From NCBI GenBank assembly GCA_018400545.1, contig JAGYLT010000074.1, positions 1 to 9,443 on the forward strand: 9,443 nt of DNA, given 5' to 3'. Shown piece by piece: positions 1 through 6,569 of the stretch. The notes under the pieces are model-generated. The model was not told where the DNA came from. It ran no database searches and was given only the letters and a program-made list of their open reading frames with translations. The translations under genes and the position numbers were made by a program. The stretch comes from Bacteroidales bacterium. Lineage in GTDB: Bacteria > Bacteroidota > Bacteroidia > Bacteroidales > 4484-276. How positions within the stretch are numbered: the first letter of the stretch is position 1; each line of letters starts with the position of its first letter.

Positions 1-38
1 ATGTCATTTCGACAGAGCGAAGCGGAGGAGAAATCTAA
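1..38. repeat. Dispersed intergenic repeat segment (Bacteroidota type)
   Basis: This GC-richer patch contains ATTTC (6-10) and GAAAT (30-34), a short inverted pair around a purine-rich core with the wording GAGCGAAGCGGAGGAG. From memory, very similar segments ending in GAGAAATCT occur scattered between genes in many Bacteroidota genomes; I cannot search to confirm this. A 17-codon ATG reading frame (1-54) runs through it but looks incidental. The left edge of the repeat may lie outside the window. Confidence 0.5.
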
Positions 39-103
39 AATTTTGCGACAATAGCTTTTACGAAGGATCAGGAGTTCTGAATTTAATGACCCTGAAATTC
101 ACC

Positions 104-138
104 GAATAACGATTAACGATTAACCATTAACGAATAAC
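104..138. repeat. Five tandem degenerate heptamers, consensus GATTAAC
   Basis: Five 7-bp units follow each other without a gap. Units 2 and 3 (111-124) are GATTAAC, units 1 and 5 are GAATAAC, and unit 4 is CATTAAC. The units differ from the consensus at only one base each. The array lies between the dispersed-repeat segment and the sigma-factor promoter region. It may be part of the same intergenic repeat cassette or a protein-binding array; nothing in the sequence decides between these. Confidence 0.6.
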
Positions 139-168
139 TTAATACCCCCTTTTTTCTCTCCTTCCCTC

Positions 169-205
169 AATTTCAATATTTTTGCTTTTGGATAATATTG
201 AAATT
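169..205. promoter_or_regulatory. Perfect 12-bp inverted repeat before the sigma gene (operator or 5' hairpin)
   Basis: The left arm AATTTCAATATT (169-180) is the exact reverse complement of the right arm AATATTGAAATT (194-205), with a 13-nt spacer. The right arm ends two bases before the TTG start codon at 208. The left arm overlaps the candidate -7 box at 177-184. If transcription starts around 190, only half the dyad would be transcribed, which favours a DNA operator. If the real start lies upstream, the RNA would fold into a stem that crowds the start codon. Confidence 0.55.
177..184 (+). promoter_or_regulatory. Candidate primary-sigma -7 box (TAnnTTTG)
   Basis: TATTTTTG matches the Bacteroidota housekeeping -7 consensus TAnnTTTG exactly and would give a leader of roughly 15-20 nt before the TTG start of the sigma gene. 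There is no clear TTTG-type -33 box at the expected distance; that region is a T/C-rich run (150-166). One exact 8-mer in AT-rich DNA is weak evidence by itself. Confidence 0.35.
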
Positions 206-207
206 TT

Positions 208-795
208 TTGGATAACAAAATCAGACCGGACCTTTCAAAAGAAATCATCGTAGCCTTTATTGATGGAAGCAATGAAGCCTTCAGTGAGATATTCCATTTT
301 TATTCCGACAGGGTTTTCAATTTTTGTAACAGCTTGTTGCACAGCCGCAACGATGCTGAGGAAATTACCCAGGAAGTTTTTGTGAAATTATGGGAATCCC
401 GAAAATCTGTTGATCCATCCGAAAATTTCAATGCATTCATTTATACCATTTCACGCAATATCATTTTTAACCGCCACAAGAAAAAAGTGAACGAATGGAA
501 ATACCTCGACCACCTCAAAAATCACCTCAGCCAATCCAATGATGAAACCGGAGATGTGGTACTTTTGGATGAATTGAAGGAAATCCTGGAGAAACACATC
601 AGGGCCATGCCACCAAAACGGAGAAAAGTTTTCGAACTAAGCCGCTTCAAAGGTTTGTCGCACAAAGAAATCAGTAAGGAACTGGACATTTCAACCAAAA
701 CCATCGAAATACACATCAGCAAAGCATTAAAGGAATTGCGCGTGGCACTAAAAGATTATTATGTCGTATTGCTTATGATTACCTTGCTTTCATAG
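208..795 (+). CDS. ECF RNA polymerase sigma factor (sigma-70, Bacteroides expansion type)
   Basis: This 195-aa protein is a cytoplasmic transcription initiator that redirects RNA polymerase to a small regulon. Sigma region 2 spans about residues 22-92, with the EEITQEVFVKLWES helix (51-64) and the ISRNIIFNRHKKK segment (81-93). Region 4 spans about 122-176, with a helix-turn-helix around GLSHKEISKELDIS (149-162). The layout and length fit the large Bacteroidota family of ECF factors paired with FecR proteins and SusC receptors. The start is TTG at 208: an in-frame stop lies at 199-201, no ATG precedes region 2, and the first residues match the usual short family N-terminus. The last dozen residues (YYVVLLMITLL) are strikingly hydrophobic. 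The adjacent fecR and STN-bearing susC make this the likely regulator of the operon. The exact ligand and regulon are unknown. Confidence 0.93.
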   Translation: MDNKIRPDLSKEIIVAFIDGSNEAFSEIFHFYSDRVFNFCNSLLHSRNDAEEITQEVFVKLWESRKSVDPSENFNAFIYTISRNIIFNRHKKKVNEWKYLDHLKNHLSQSNDETGDVVLLDELKEILEKHIRAMPPKRRKVFELSRFKGLSHKEISKELDISTKTIEIHISKALKELRVALKDYYVVLLMITLLS

Positions 796-934
796 CGTCC
801 TCAAGTCTTCCGGTAACTTCGCATCAACCTTACCATTCCCTGAATAATTTCTCAATAAACTCCTGATACTTTTTTCCATTTCAGATAGGGGAAACACCTT
901 TTATAATTGTATTCAACATAACAACAACATCCAG
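796..934. other. Intergenic region between sigma gene and fecR
   Basis: This 139-bp gap has no convincing terminator; the best inverted pair is GGTAA (812-816) with TTACC (830-834), without a T-tract directly after it. Its right half carries a candidate promoter for fecR (886-912). A 29-codon reading frame lies on the minus strand (790-879), running antisense to the gap and ending inside the 3' end of the sigma gene. The size of this gap, against 12-30 bp between all later genes, suggests that transcription of fecR onward starts here. Confidence 0.6.
886..912 (+). promoter_or_regulatory. Candidate ECF-type promoter for fecR-susCD (TAGGGG-N15-TTGTAT)
   Basis: TAGGGG (886-891), followed by AAAC, resembles a -35 element. 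TTGTAT (907-912) lies 15 bp further on and about 22 bp before the fecR ATG. I recall a TAGGGG-plus-TTGTAT arrangement before fecR genes of other Bacteroidota sigma/anti-sigma pairs, but cannot verify that here. The G-run stands out in otherwise AT-rich DNA. It would make the operon a direct target of the sigma factor encoded just upstream, giving positive feedback through SusC. Confidence 0.45.
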
Positions 935-1891
935 ATGCAAAAAGAAAATCGCAAAAAGATGCTGCTCAGGTATTTGCTTGGCCTCAGCAGTGATAAGGAA
1001 GACCAACAAATTTATTCTTCAAAAGCATCCCAAAAGATGCAGCAAGCATTGTGGGAATCTGATCCTGAATCCACATTGTCGGATTCTGAAAAAACCACAA
1101 TGCTCAGTGAAATCCGTAAACAAGCCGGAAAACCGGCCCCGGTTCTTTGGCTTCGTCCCTTGCTGAGGGTAGCTGCTGTATTTCTGCTTGGATTAATTAT
1201 CACAGCAATCATTTTTAGTGATGATATTTTTAACAGGCGGGATGTGCAAATGGTCCAGGTAACGAGCCCGGCCGGACAGCGAACACAGGTTGAACTTCCG
1301 GATGGAACCCTGGTGGTTCTGGATGGTTCGGGCAGGCTTGAATACCCTGAAAAGTTTGATGATTCAAAAAGAAATGTGGGCCTTTTGGGCCGTGCATTTT
1401 TTGATGTTGTAAGCCGGAAAGATGCTCCGTTTACCGTTTCCACCTCTGAAATCTCCGTAAAAGTATTGGGAACAAAATTTTCAGTTTCCAGCTATGCCGG
1501 CGACCCTGTAATTAAAACAGTCCTGCTCGAGGGAAGTGTGGAAGTGCACGCAAAAGAGCAAAAAGAAAAGACCACGCTCAATCCAAACCAGCAATATGTT
1601 TACAACAGCATCAGCCGCAAAGGCCGGGTGGAAGAAACAGATGCGGAAATCCAGACCGGATGGATTTATGGCAGGCTGGTTTTTGATGAAGAAAATATTT
1701 ATGCCGTTTGCAAGCAACTCGAATACTGGTATGGCACCGACATCGAAATAAGGAATGCCCCACGTAACCGCGACCTGTTCACCTTTACCATCGACAACAA
1801 CAGCCTGGAAGAGGTGCTGATGCTCATGCAAAAGGTAAGTCCGCTCGATTTTACCATCACTGAAAATAACGTAATTATCACATACAAATAA
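935..1891 (+). CDS. FecR-family anti-sigma factor (inner-membrane sensor)
   Basis: This 318-aa single-pass membrane protein is expected to hold the neighbouring ECF sigma factor inactive and to receive a signal from the outer-membrane receptor. Residues 1-75 form the cytoplasmic sigma-binding part. Residues 76-94 (LLRVAAVFLLGLIITAIIF) are the membrane helix. The FecR domain spans about 107-205, with TSPAGQRTQVELPDGT (110-125), LLGRAFFDV (150-158) and VLGTKFSVSSY (177-187). The C-terminal domain (about 248-318) matches DUF4974, ending in DFTITENNVIITYK. The usual acidic residue in the family's GEAFF-type motif is arginine here (GRAFF). The ATG at 935 is chosen because it gives the normal N-terminal length; a second ATG at 959 would lose eight residues. 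Only 17 bp separate its stop from the receptor gene. Confidence 0.92.
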   Translation: MQKENRKKMLLRYLLGLSSDKEDQQIYSSKASQKMQQALWESDPESTLSDSEKTTMLSEIRKQAGKPAPVLWLRPLLRVAAVFLLGLIITAIIFSDDIFNRRDVQMVQVTSPAGQRTQVELPDGTLVVLDGSGRLEYPEKFDDSKRNVGLLGRAFFDVVSRKDAPFTVSTSEISVKVLGTKFSVSSYAGDPVIKTVLLEGSVEVHAKEQKEKTTLNPNQQYVYNSISRKGRVEETDAEIQTGWIYGRLVFDEENIYAVCKQLEYWYGTDIEIRNAPRNRDLFTFTIDNNSLEEVLMLMQKVSPLDFTITENNVIITYK

Positions 1892-1908
1892 ACCACAAAT
1901 CAAAAGTT

Positions 1909-4900
1909 ATGAAACAAATTTTACAATTGGGAAAAATGGGGTTTCCTGTCTTGAGGCCTCTTTTTTCGGGGATAGGCATCACACTGTTATTGGTGATGGT
2001 TTTTATCCCGTTTCCTGCAAAAGCAGGGTCAGCGCAGGGGAAGACCATTTCGCTGCAGGTGAACAATGCCACACTGAAAGAGGTATTGCTGCAAATCGAA
2101 TCGCAGTGCGATTTTACCTTCGTTTACAATGCATCAAAAATTGATGTTACACAGCTTGTTTCTGCATCATACAAAAATAAAGATGTAGAATCGGTTATTG
2201 CAGAACTGTTCAGGGATAAAAAAATCAAGTATGAATTTTTGAATGATAAAATCATACTTACACCTGAAGAGTTTAAAGAAGATCTGCAACCTGAAAAACT
2301 ACAGCAGGAAGGAAAAAAGATTAGCGGAACGGTTACAGATGCTAGTAATGGTTCCACGCTGCCCGGTGTTAGCATCGTAGTGAAAGGAACCCTTACAGGA
2401 ACAGTAACTGACGTTGATGGAAAATACAGCATTGAAGTGCCGGATGAATTTTCGGTGTTGGTTTTTTCATTTATTGGTTATGAAAAGGTTGAAGTACTGG
2501 CCAATGAAGCGGTAATAAATATTCAAATGGTGCCCACTGTTACCCAACTTGAGGAAATGGTGGTTGTGGGTTATGGTTCTTCCAGCCGGAAACTTCTAAC
2601 CAGTTCGGTGAGCTCCATCAAAGCCACGGAAATTACGGAAAGCCCAAGCACCAGCATTGATATGGCACTACAGGGAAAATCAACCGGGGTGCAGGTTGTG
2701 AGCAACTCGGGAACGCCCGGTGGCGGAATTTCGGTTCGTGTGCGTGGCATCAGCTCCATCAATGCCGGCAGTGATCCGCTGTATGTTGTGGATGGCATCC
2801 CGGTAATTACCGGCGACTTTGGCCAGATCGGTTTCAGCGGCCAAACCATCAACGCACTATCAGATATCAACCCCAACGACATCGAATCCATCAGTGTGTT
2901 GAAAGATGCTTCCGCCACCACAATTTACGGTAGCCGGGCCTCAAACGGAGTTATCCTCATCACCACAAAAAAAGGCAGCAACGAAAAGCCAACCATTAAT
3001 TTTAGCACCTATTATGGTGTGCAGCAGGTGCCCAAAACCCTCGACATGCTCAATGCCCGCCAGTTCATGGAATATAAAAATGAAGCCAGCATTGCAGCAG
3101 GAGGACTTCCGGTTTATACCGGGGAAGAAATCGAAAACAACACCATCGACACCGACTGGCTGGACGAGGTGCTCCGAACTGCTCCAATCGCCAACTACGA
3201 GTTGTCGGCAGCAGGTGGCTCCAAATCAACAAAATATTATGTATCGGGTAATTATTTTACCCAGGAGGGTACTTTGATCGGTACAGGATACGATCGGCTG
3301 AGCGGACGTGCAAACCTCGATTTCAAAGTGAACGACCGTATTAATGTGGGAGCAAACATCAGCCTGAGCTACTCCATCAACGACCGCAAAGAAGGCGACC
3401 AGAGTTTGAACTCACCTTTGGCCAATGCCATCGCCATGCCGGCCATTTATCCCGTTTACAACCAAGACGGCACCTACAACGACGACGGCCCTTACGCAAA
3501 CCCGGTTTCAATTGGGAACCTGCACGAAAATAAAAGTTACGCATTCAGGAACATCTCCAGCATTTTTGCTGATGTAAAAATTGTTGAAGGCCTGACTTTT
3601 AATACAAAATGGGGTGCCGATTATTACAATTTACGCGAGCACACATATGATCCTCCCACCACACGCCAGGGGGGAAAATACAATGGGCTGGGCATAGAAT
3701 CCACGGCCAATGTTATTAATATCGTTAGCAACAACCTGCTGAAATATTACACCGAAATCAACGGTAAGCACCGCATCAATGCCCTGCTGGGCTACAGTTT
3801 TGAAAACTACCAGCGCCGAAGCACCTATTTGCGCGGGCAGGATTTCCCCAACGAAAACTTCGAGTATATCGCCTCGGCAGCATCCATTACCGAAGGCAGC
3901 ACCTCCGCCCTCGACCGTGGATTGAACTCCTTTTTCGGTGAAGTAAAATACGATCTGGATTATAAATATCTGATCACTTTGAGTGGAAGATACGACGGAT
4001 CCTCCAAATTTGGTGAAAACAACAAATACGGATTTTTCCCGGCAGCATCAGCCGCATGGCGTATTTCGGAGGAAGAATTTTTTAATGTGGGCTTTATGGA
4101 CGATTTTAAAGTCCGCGCCAGCTATGGCCTCACCGGAAACGACGGCATCCCGGATTTTGCATTCATGAACCTGTACTCATCCGGTGCCAACTACATGCTC
4201 AACCCGGGCATTTATCCATCACAATTGCCCAATCCCGATCTAAAATGGGAATCGACGGCGCAGTTTAATCTGGGTTTGGATTTTACGATGTTTGCCAACC
4301 GCATTACTTTAAATGTGGATTATTATAACAAACAAACCAAAGACCTGCTGCTTTACCGCCCTGTACCGCCGTCATCAGGGTTTGGTTCTTTTATTTCCAA
4401 TATTGGTGAAATGAAAAATAACGGTGTGGAAATTTTGCTTGCCGCAAAAATTTTGGAACAGGAATTTAAATGGGATGTTTCCACCAATTTCAGCATGAAC
4501 CGCAATGAAGTTACCAAACTTTACAACGACCAGCCCATCGATCAGATTGGCCGGGGCGAAAACAGTGTAAGGGTTGGGGAACCCATTGGTGTTTTCTACA
4601 ATTACGAATCGCTGGGTGTTGACCCATCAACCGGCGATATGGTTTTCAGGGATGTGGATGGCGATGGCGAAATCACCGAAAACGATCGCACCGTAATCGG
4701 CGATCCCAACCCGGATTTCATCGGAGCTTTCAACAACAATTTTCATTACAAAGGCTTTACATTGAATATTTCACTCCAGTATTCATACGGCAATGATGTT
4801 TTTAACGGTACCCGCCGTTATATCGAATCGATGAAGGGCCAGGACAACCAGCTTGCCGCGATCATCGACCGCTGGCGCCAGCCGGGAGATATCACCCAGA

Positions 4901-5211
4901 TTCCACGGGCCACAGCCGCCGACCTGAACAACAACGACAGGGCTTCATCACGCTTTATCGAGGACGGCTCTTACCTCAGGTTTAAAAATGTACGCCTCGC
5001 TTACGAATTCCAGCCGAAAGTGCTTGAAACATTAAAAATCAGCCGTCTGGAAATTTATGTGATTGCACAAAACCTGATCACCTTTACCAACTATAGCGGT
5101 ATGGATCCGGAAGTAAACTACGCCGGGGATGATGATTTGCGTTACGGAACCGATTTCTTTACCTATCCGACTGCCCGCACCATTTCAGCAGGCCTCAATG
5201 TTCAATTTTAA
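1909..5211 (+). CDS. SusC/RagA-family TonB-dependent outer-membrane receptor with STN signalling domain
   Basis: This 1100-aa outer-membrane transporter is expected to import a ligand using TonB energy together with the SusD partner. In order: signal peptide (about 1-43, hydrophobic ITLLLVMVFIPF then AKAGSAQG), STN domain (about 45-118), carboxypeptidase-regulatory-like beta domain (about 138-208), TonB-box region (LEEMVVVGYG, 214-223), plug (about 224-356) with LYVVDGIP (291-298) and ESISVLKDASATTIYGSRA (326-344), then a 22-strand-type barrel ending in aromatic NVQF. A calcium-site-like DVDGDGEI lies near residue 915, as in many SusC proteins. The STN domain marks it as a signalling receptor that can contact FecR, unlike SusC proteins that only transport. 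Length is normal and no break is seen. The substrate cannot be deduced from the sequence. Confidence 0.96.
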   Translation: MKQILQLGKMGFPVLRPLFSGIGITLLLVMVFIPFPAKAGSAQGKTISLQVNNATLKEVLLQIESQCDFTFVYNASKIDVTQLVSASYKNKDVESVIAELFRDKKIKYEFLNDKIILTPEEFKEDLQPEKLQQEGKKISGTVTDASNGSTLPGVSIVVKGTLTGTVTDVDGKYSIEVPDEFSVLVFSFIGYEKVEVLANEAVINIQMVPTVTQLEEMVVVGYGSSSRKLLTSSVSSIKATEITESPSTSIDMALQGKSTGVQVVSNSGTPGGGISVRVRGISSINAGSDPLYVVDGIPVITGDFGQIGFSGQTINALSDINPNDIESISVLKDASATTIYGSRASNGVILITTKKGSNEKPTINFSTYYGVQQVPKTLDMLNARQFMEYKNEASIAAGGLPVYTGEEIENNTIDTDWLDEVLRTAPIANYELSAAGGSKSTKYYVSGNYFTQEGTLIGTGYDRLSGRANLDFKVNDRINVGANISLSYSINDRKEGDQSLNSPLANAIAMPAIYPVYNQDGTYNDDGPYANPVSIGNLHENKSYAFRNISSIFADVKIVEGLTFNTKWGADYYNLREHTYDPPTTRQGGKYNGLGIESTANVINIVSNNLLKYYTEINGKHRINALLGYSFENYQRRSTYLRGQDFPNENFEYIASAASITEGSTSALDRGLNSFFGEVKYDLDYKYLITLSGRYDGSSKFGENNKYGFFPAASAAWRISEEEFFNVGFMDDFKVRASYGLTGNDGIPDFAFMNLYSSGANYMLNPGIYPSQLPNPDLKWESTAQFNLGLDFTMFANRITLNVDYYNKQTKDLLLYRPVPPSSGFGSFISNIGEMKNNGVEILLAAKILEQEFKWDVSTNFSMNRNEVTKLYNDQPIDQIGRGENSVRVGEPIGVFYNYESLGVDPSTGDMVFRDVDGDGEITENDRTVIGDPNPDFIGAFNNNFHYKGFTLNISLQYSYGNDVFNGTRRYIESMKGQDNQLAAIIDRWRQPGDITQIPRATAADLNNNDRASSRFIEDGSYLRFKNVRLAYEFQPKVLETLKISRLEIYVIAQNLITFTNYSGMDPEVNYAGDDDLRYGTDFFTYPTARTISAGLNVQF

Positions 5212-5223
5212 AAATTCAAGACA

Positions 5224-6543
5224 ATGAAAAAATATATCATACTGATTTTTATTGTACCCTTCGTTTTTTCATGTGGCAAAATTGATGTTGACCCAACACA
5301 ATCCATTGCTGCCGACGAAGCCATTCGCACACCCAACGATCTCAACCAGGCACTTACCGGCTGTTACGACGCTTTACAATTGTCAGGATTTTATGGCAGG
5401 CACACAATTTTATCTGCTGAACTTTCTTCAGATAATGCTGCCGCCACCGGAACAATCCTTGAATATGGTGATATTGACCTGAATAATTTGCTTTCTAATA
5501 ATGCCATCGCCGAATCCATCTGGAGTGCATGCTACATTGCCATCAACAGGGTAAATAATGTTTTGTACTATTTGCCTGAAGTTGAAGGCTTAACAAATGA
5601 AGCAAAAGCTGATGCTCAAGGCCAGCTATATTTTATCAGAAGCCTGGCTTACTACAATCTGGTAAATTATTTTGGGGCGGTTCCATTAAAGGTTACACCA
5701 ACGCTGGCTGCCAATGATCTAAGTATTCCGCGTTCAGAGGTGTCAGACGTATTGGGCCAGATAATCAGCGACCTTGAATATTCAGCCGGTTCCATTACTA
5801 CTGATGTTCCCGGAATGGCCTCTTCAATAGCAGCAAAAGCGCTTCTCGCAAAAATCCATCTTACGATGGGAAATTATGATCAGGCCATCGGGCTTGCTGC
5901 GGATGTAATCGAAAATTCCGGCCTGGCCTTAACCACTGATTATGCAACACTCTTTACGCCCGAATCCAATGCTGAATCCATTTTTGAAGTACAATACAGC
6001 GATCAGGATAAAAACCGGATGGCCGAATATGTGATGCCTTCTTCTTTGGGAGGACGCTATGAAGTTTCCCCGACTGAGGAATTGATCAACCAGTTTTCGC
6101 CCGACGACCTGAGGTTGAATGCATCTTTTGCCGGCTTCGACGACAAGCCTTACACCAAAAAGTATAACCAGCTTTCCAGCGGTGCCGACAGGGTTTATGT
6201 GATCAGGCTTGCCGAAATGTATTTGCTTCGTGCCGAGGCACTCATAAAATCACAGGGTGAAACGGATGCTATTAATGCCGATATCAATACAATACGAAAC
6301 CGCGCAGGACTGGATGATCTCAACGAAAGCGATTATGATGCCCTGCTGAATGAACTTCTGTTGCAGCGCCAGTTGGAGTTTACCTTCGAAGGCAAGCGAT
6401 GGTTCGATCTCATCAGGAACAACAAGGCCATCGAAACTTTAGAAAATGTAAACAGCTCCGACCAGTTGCTATTCCCGATCCCACTTTCAGAAATTAATAC
6501 GAACACGGCCATTGGCCCTGAAAATCAAAATCCGGGCTATTAA
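5224..6543 (+). CDS. SusD/RagB-family surface lipoprotein
   Basis: This 439-aa protein is the expected lid and ligand-binding partner of the SusC barrel encoded 12 bp upstream. The signal peptide ends in VFSC, with the lipidated Cys at residue 17. SusD-family landmarks follow: TPNDLNQALTGCYDAL (36-51), the helical LYFIRSLAYYNLVNYFGAVPL (135-155), IRLAEMYLLRAEALI (about 327-341), FTFEGKRWFDLIR (about 386-398) and the closing LFPIPLSEI...NPGY. The TPR-like helical scaffold and C-terminal RagB region both look complete. At 439 residues it is at the short end for a family often near 500-550, so its variable binding insertions are probably small. The ligand is unknown. Confidence 0.95.
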   Translation: MKKYIILIFIVPFVFSCGKIDVDPTQSIAADEAIRTPNDLNQALTGCYDALQLSGFYGRHTILSAELSSDNAAATGTILEYGDIDLNNLLSNNAIAESIWSACYIAINRVNNVLYYLPEVEGLTNEAKADAQGQLYFIRSLAYYNLVNYFGAVPLKVTPTLAANDLSIPRSEVSDVLGQIISDLEYSAGSITTDVPGMASSIAAKALLAKIHLTMGNYDQAIGLAADVIENSGLALTTDYATLFTPESNAESIFEVQYSDQDKNRMAEYVMPSSLGGRYEVSPTEELINQFSPDDLRLNASFAGFDDKPYTKKYNQLSSGADRVYVIRLAEMYLLRAEALIKSQGETDAINADINTIRNRAGLDDLNESDYDALLNELLLQRQLEFTFEGKRWFDLIRNNKAIETLENVNSSDQLLFPIPLSEINTNTAIGPENQNPGY

Positions 6544-6569
6544 ATTTTAAATCTTAAAACAATACAATT

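Noticed and set aside
1..54. Short ATG reading frame of 17 codons at the window start
   Set aside because: It coincides with the dispersed intergenic repeat segment, and its codons simply follow that repeat; there is no sign of a real gene.
68..95. Inverted pair TCAGG / CCTGA as a terminator for an upstream gene
   Set aside because: The arms are only 5 bp with an 18-nt loop and no T-tract follows; too weak to call.
812..834. GGTAA / TTACC as a terminator after the sigma gene
   Set aside because: A five-base stem without a U-tract is expected by chance in a gap of this size.
1481..1903. Long minus-strand reading frame opposite fecR
   Set aside because: The + strand here codes a clear FecR domain with family motifs; the opposite frame has no recognisable domain and is a shadow.
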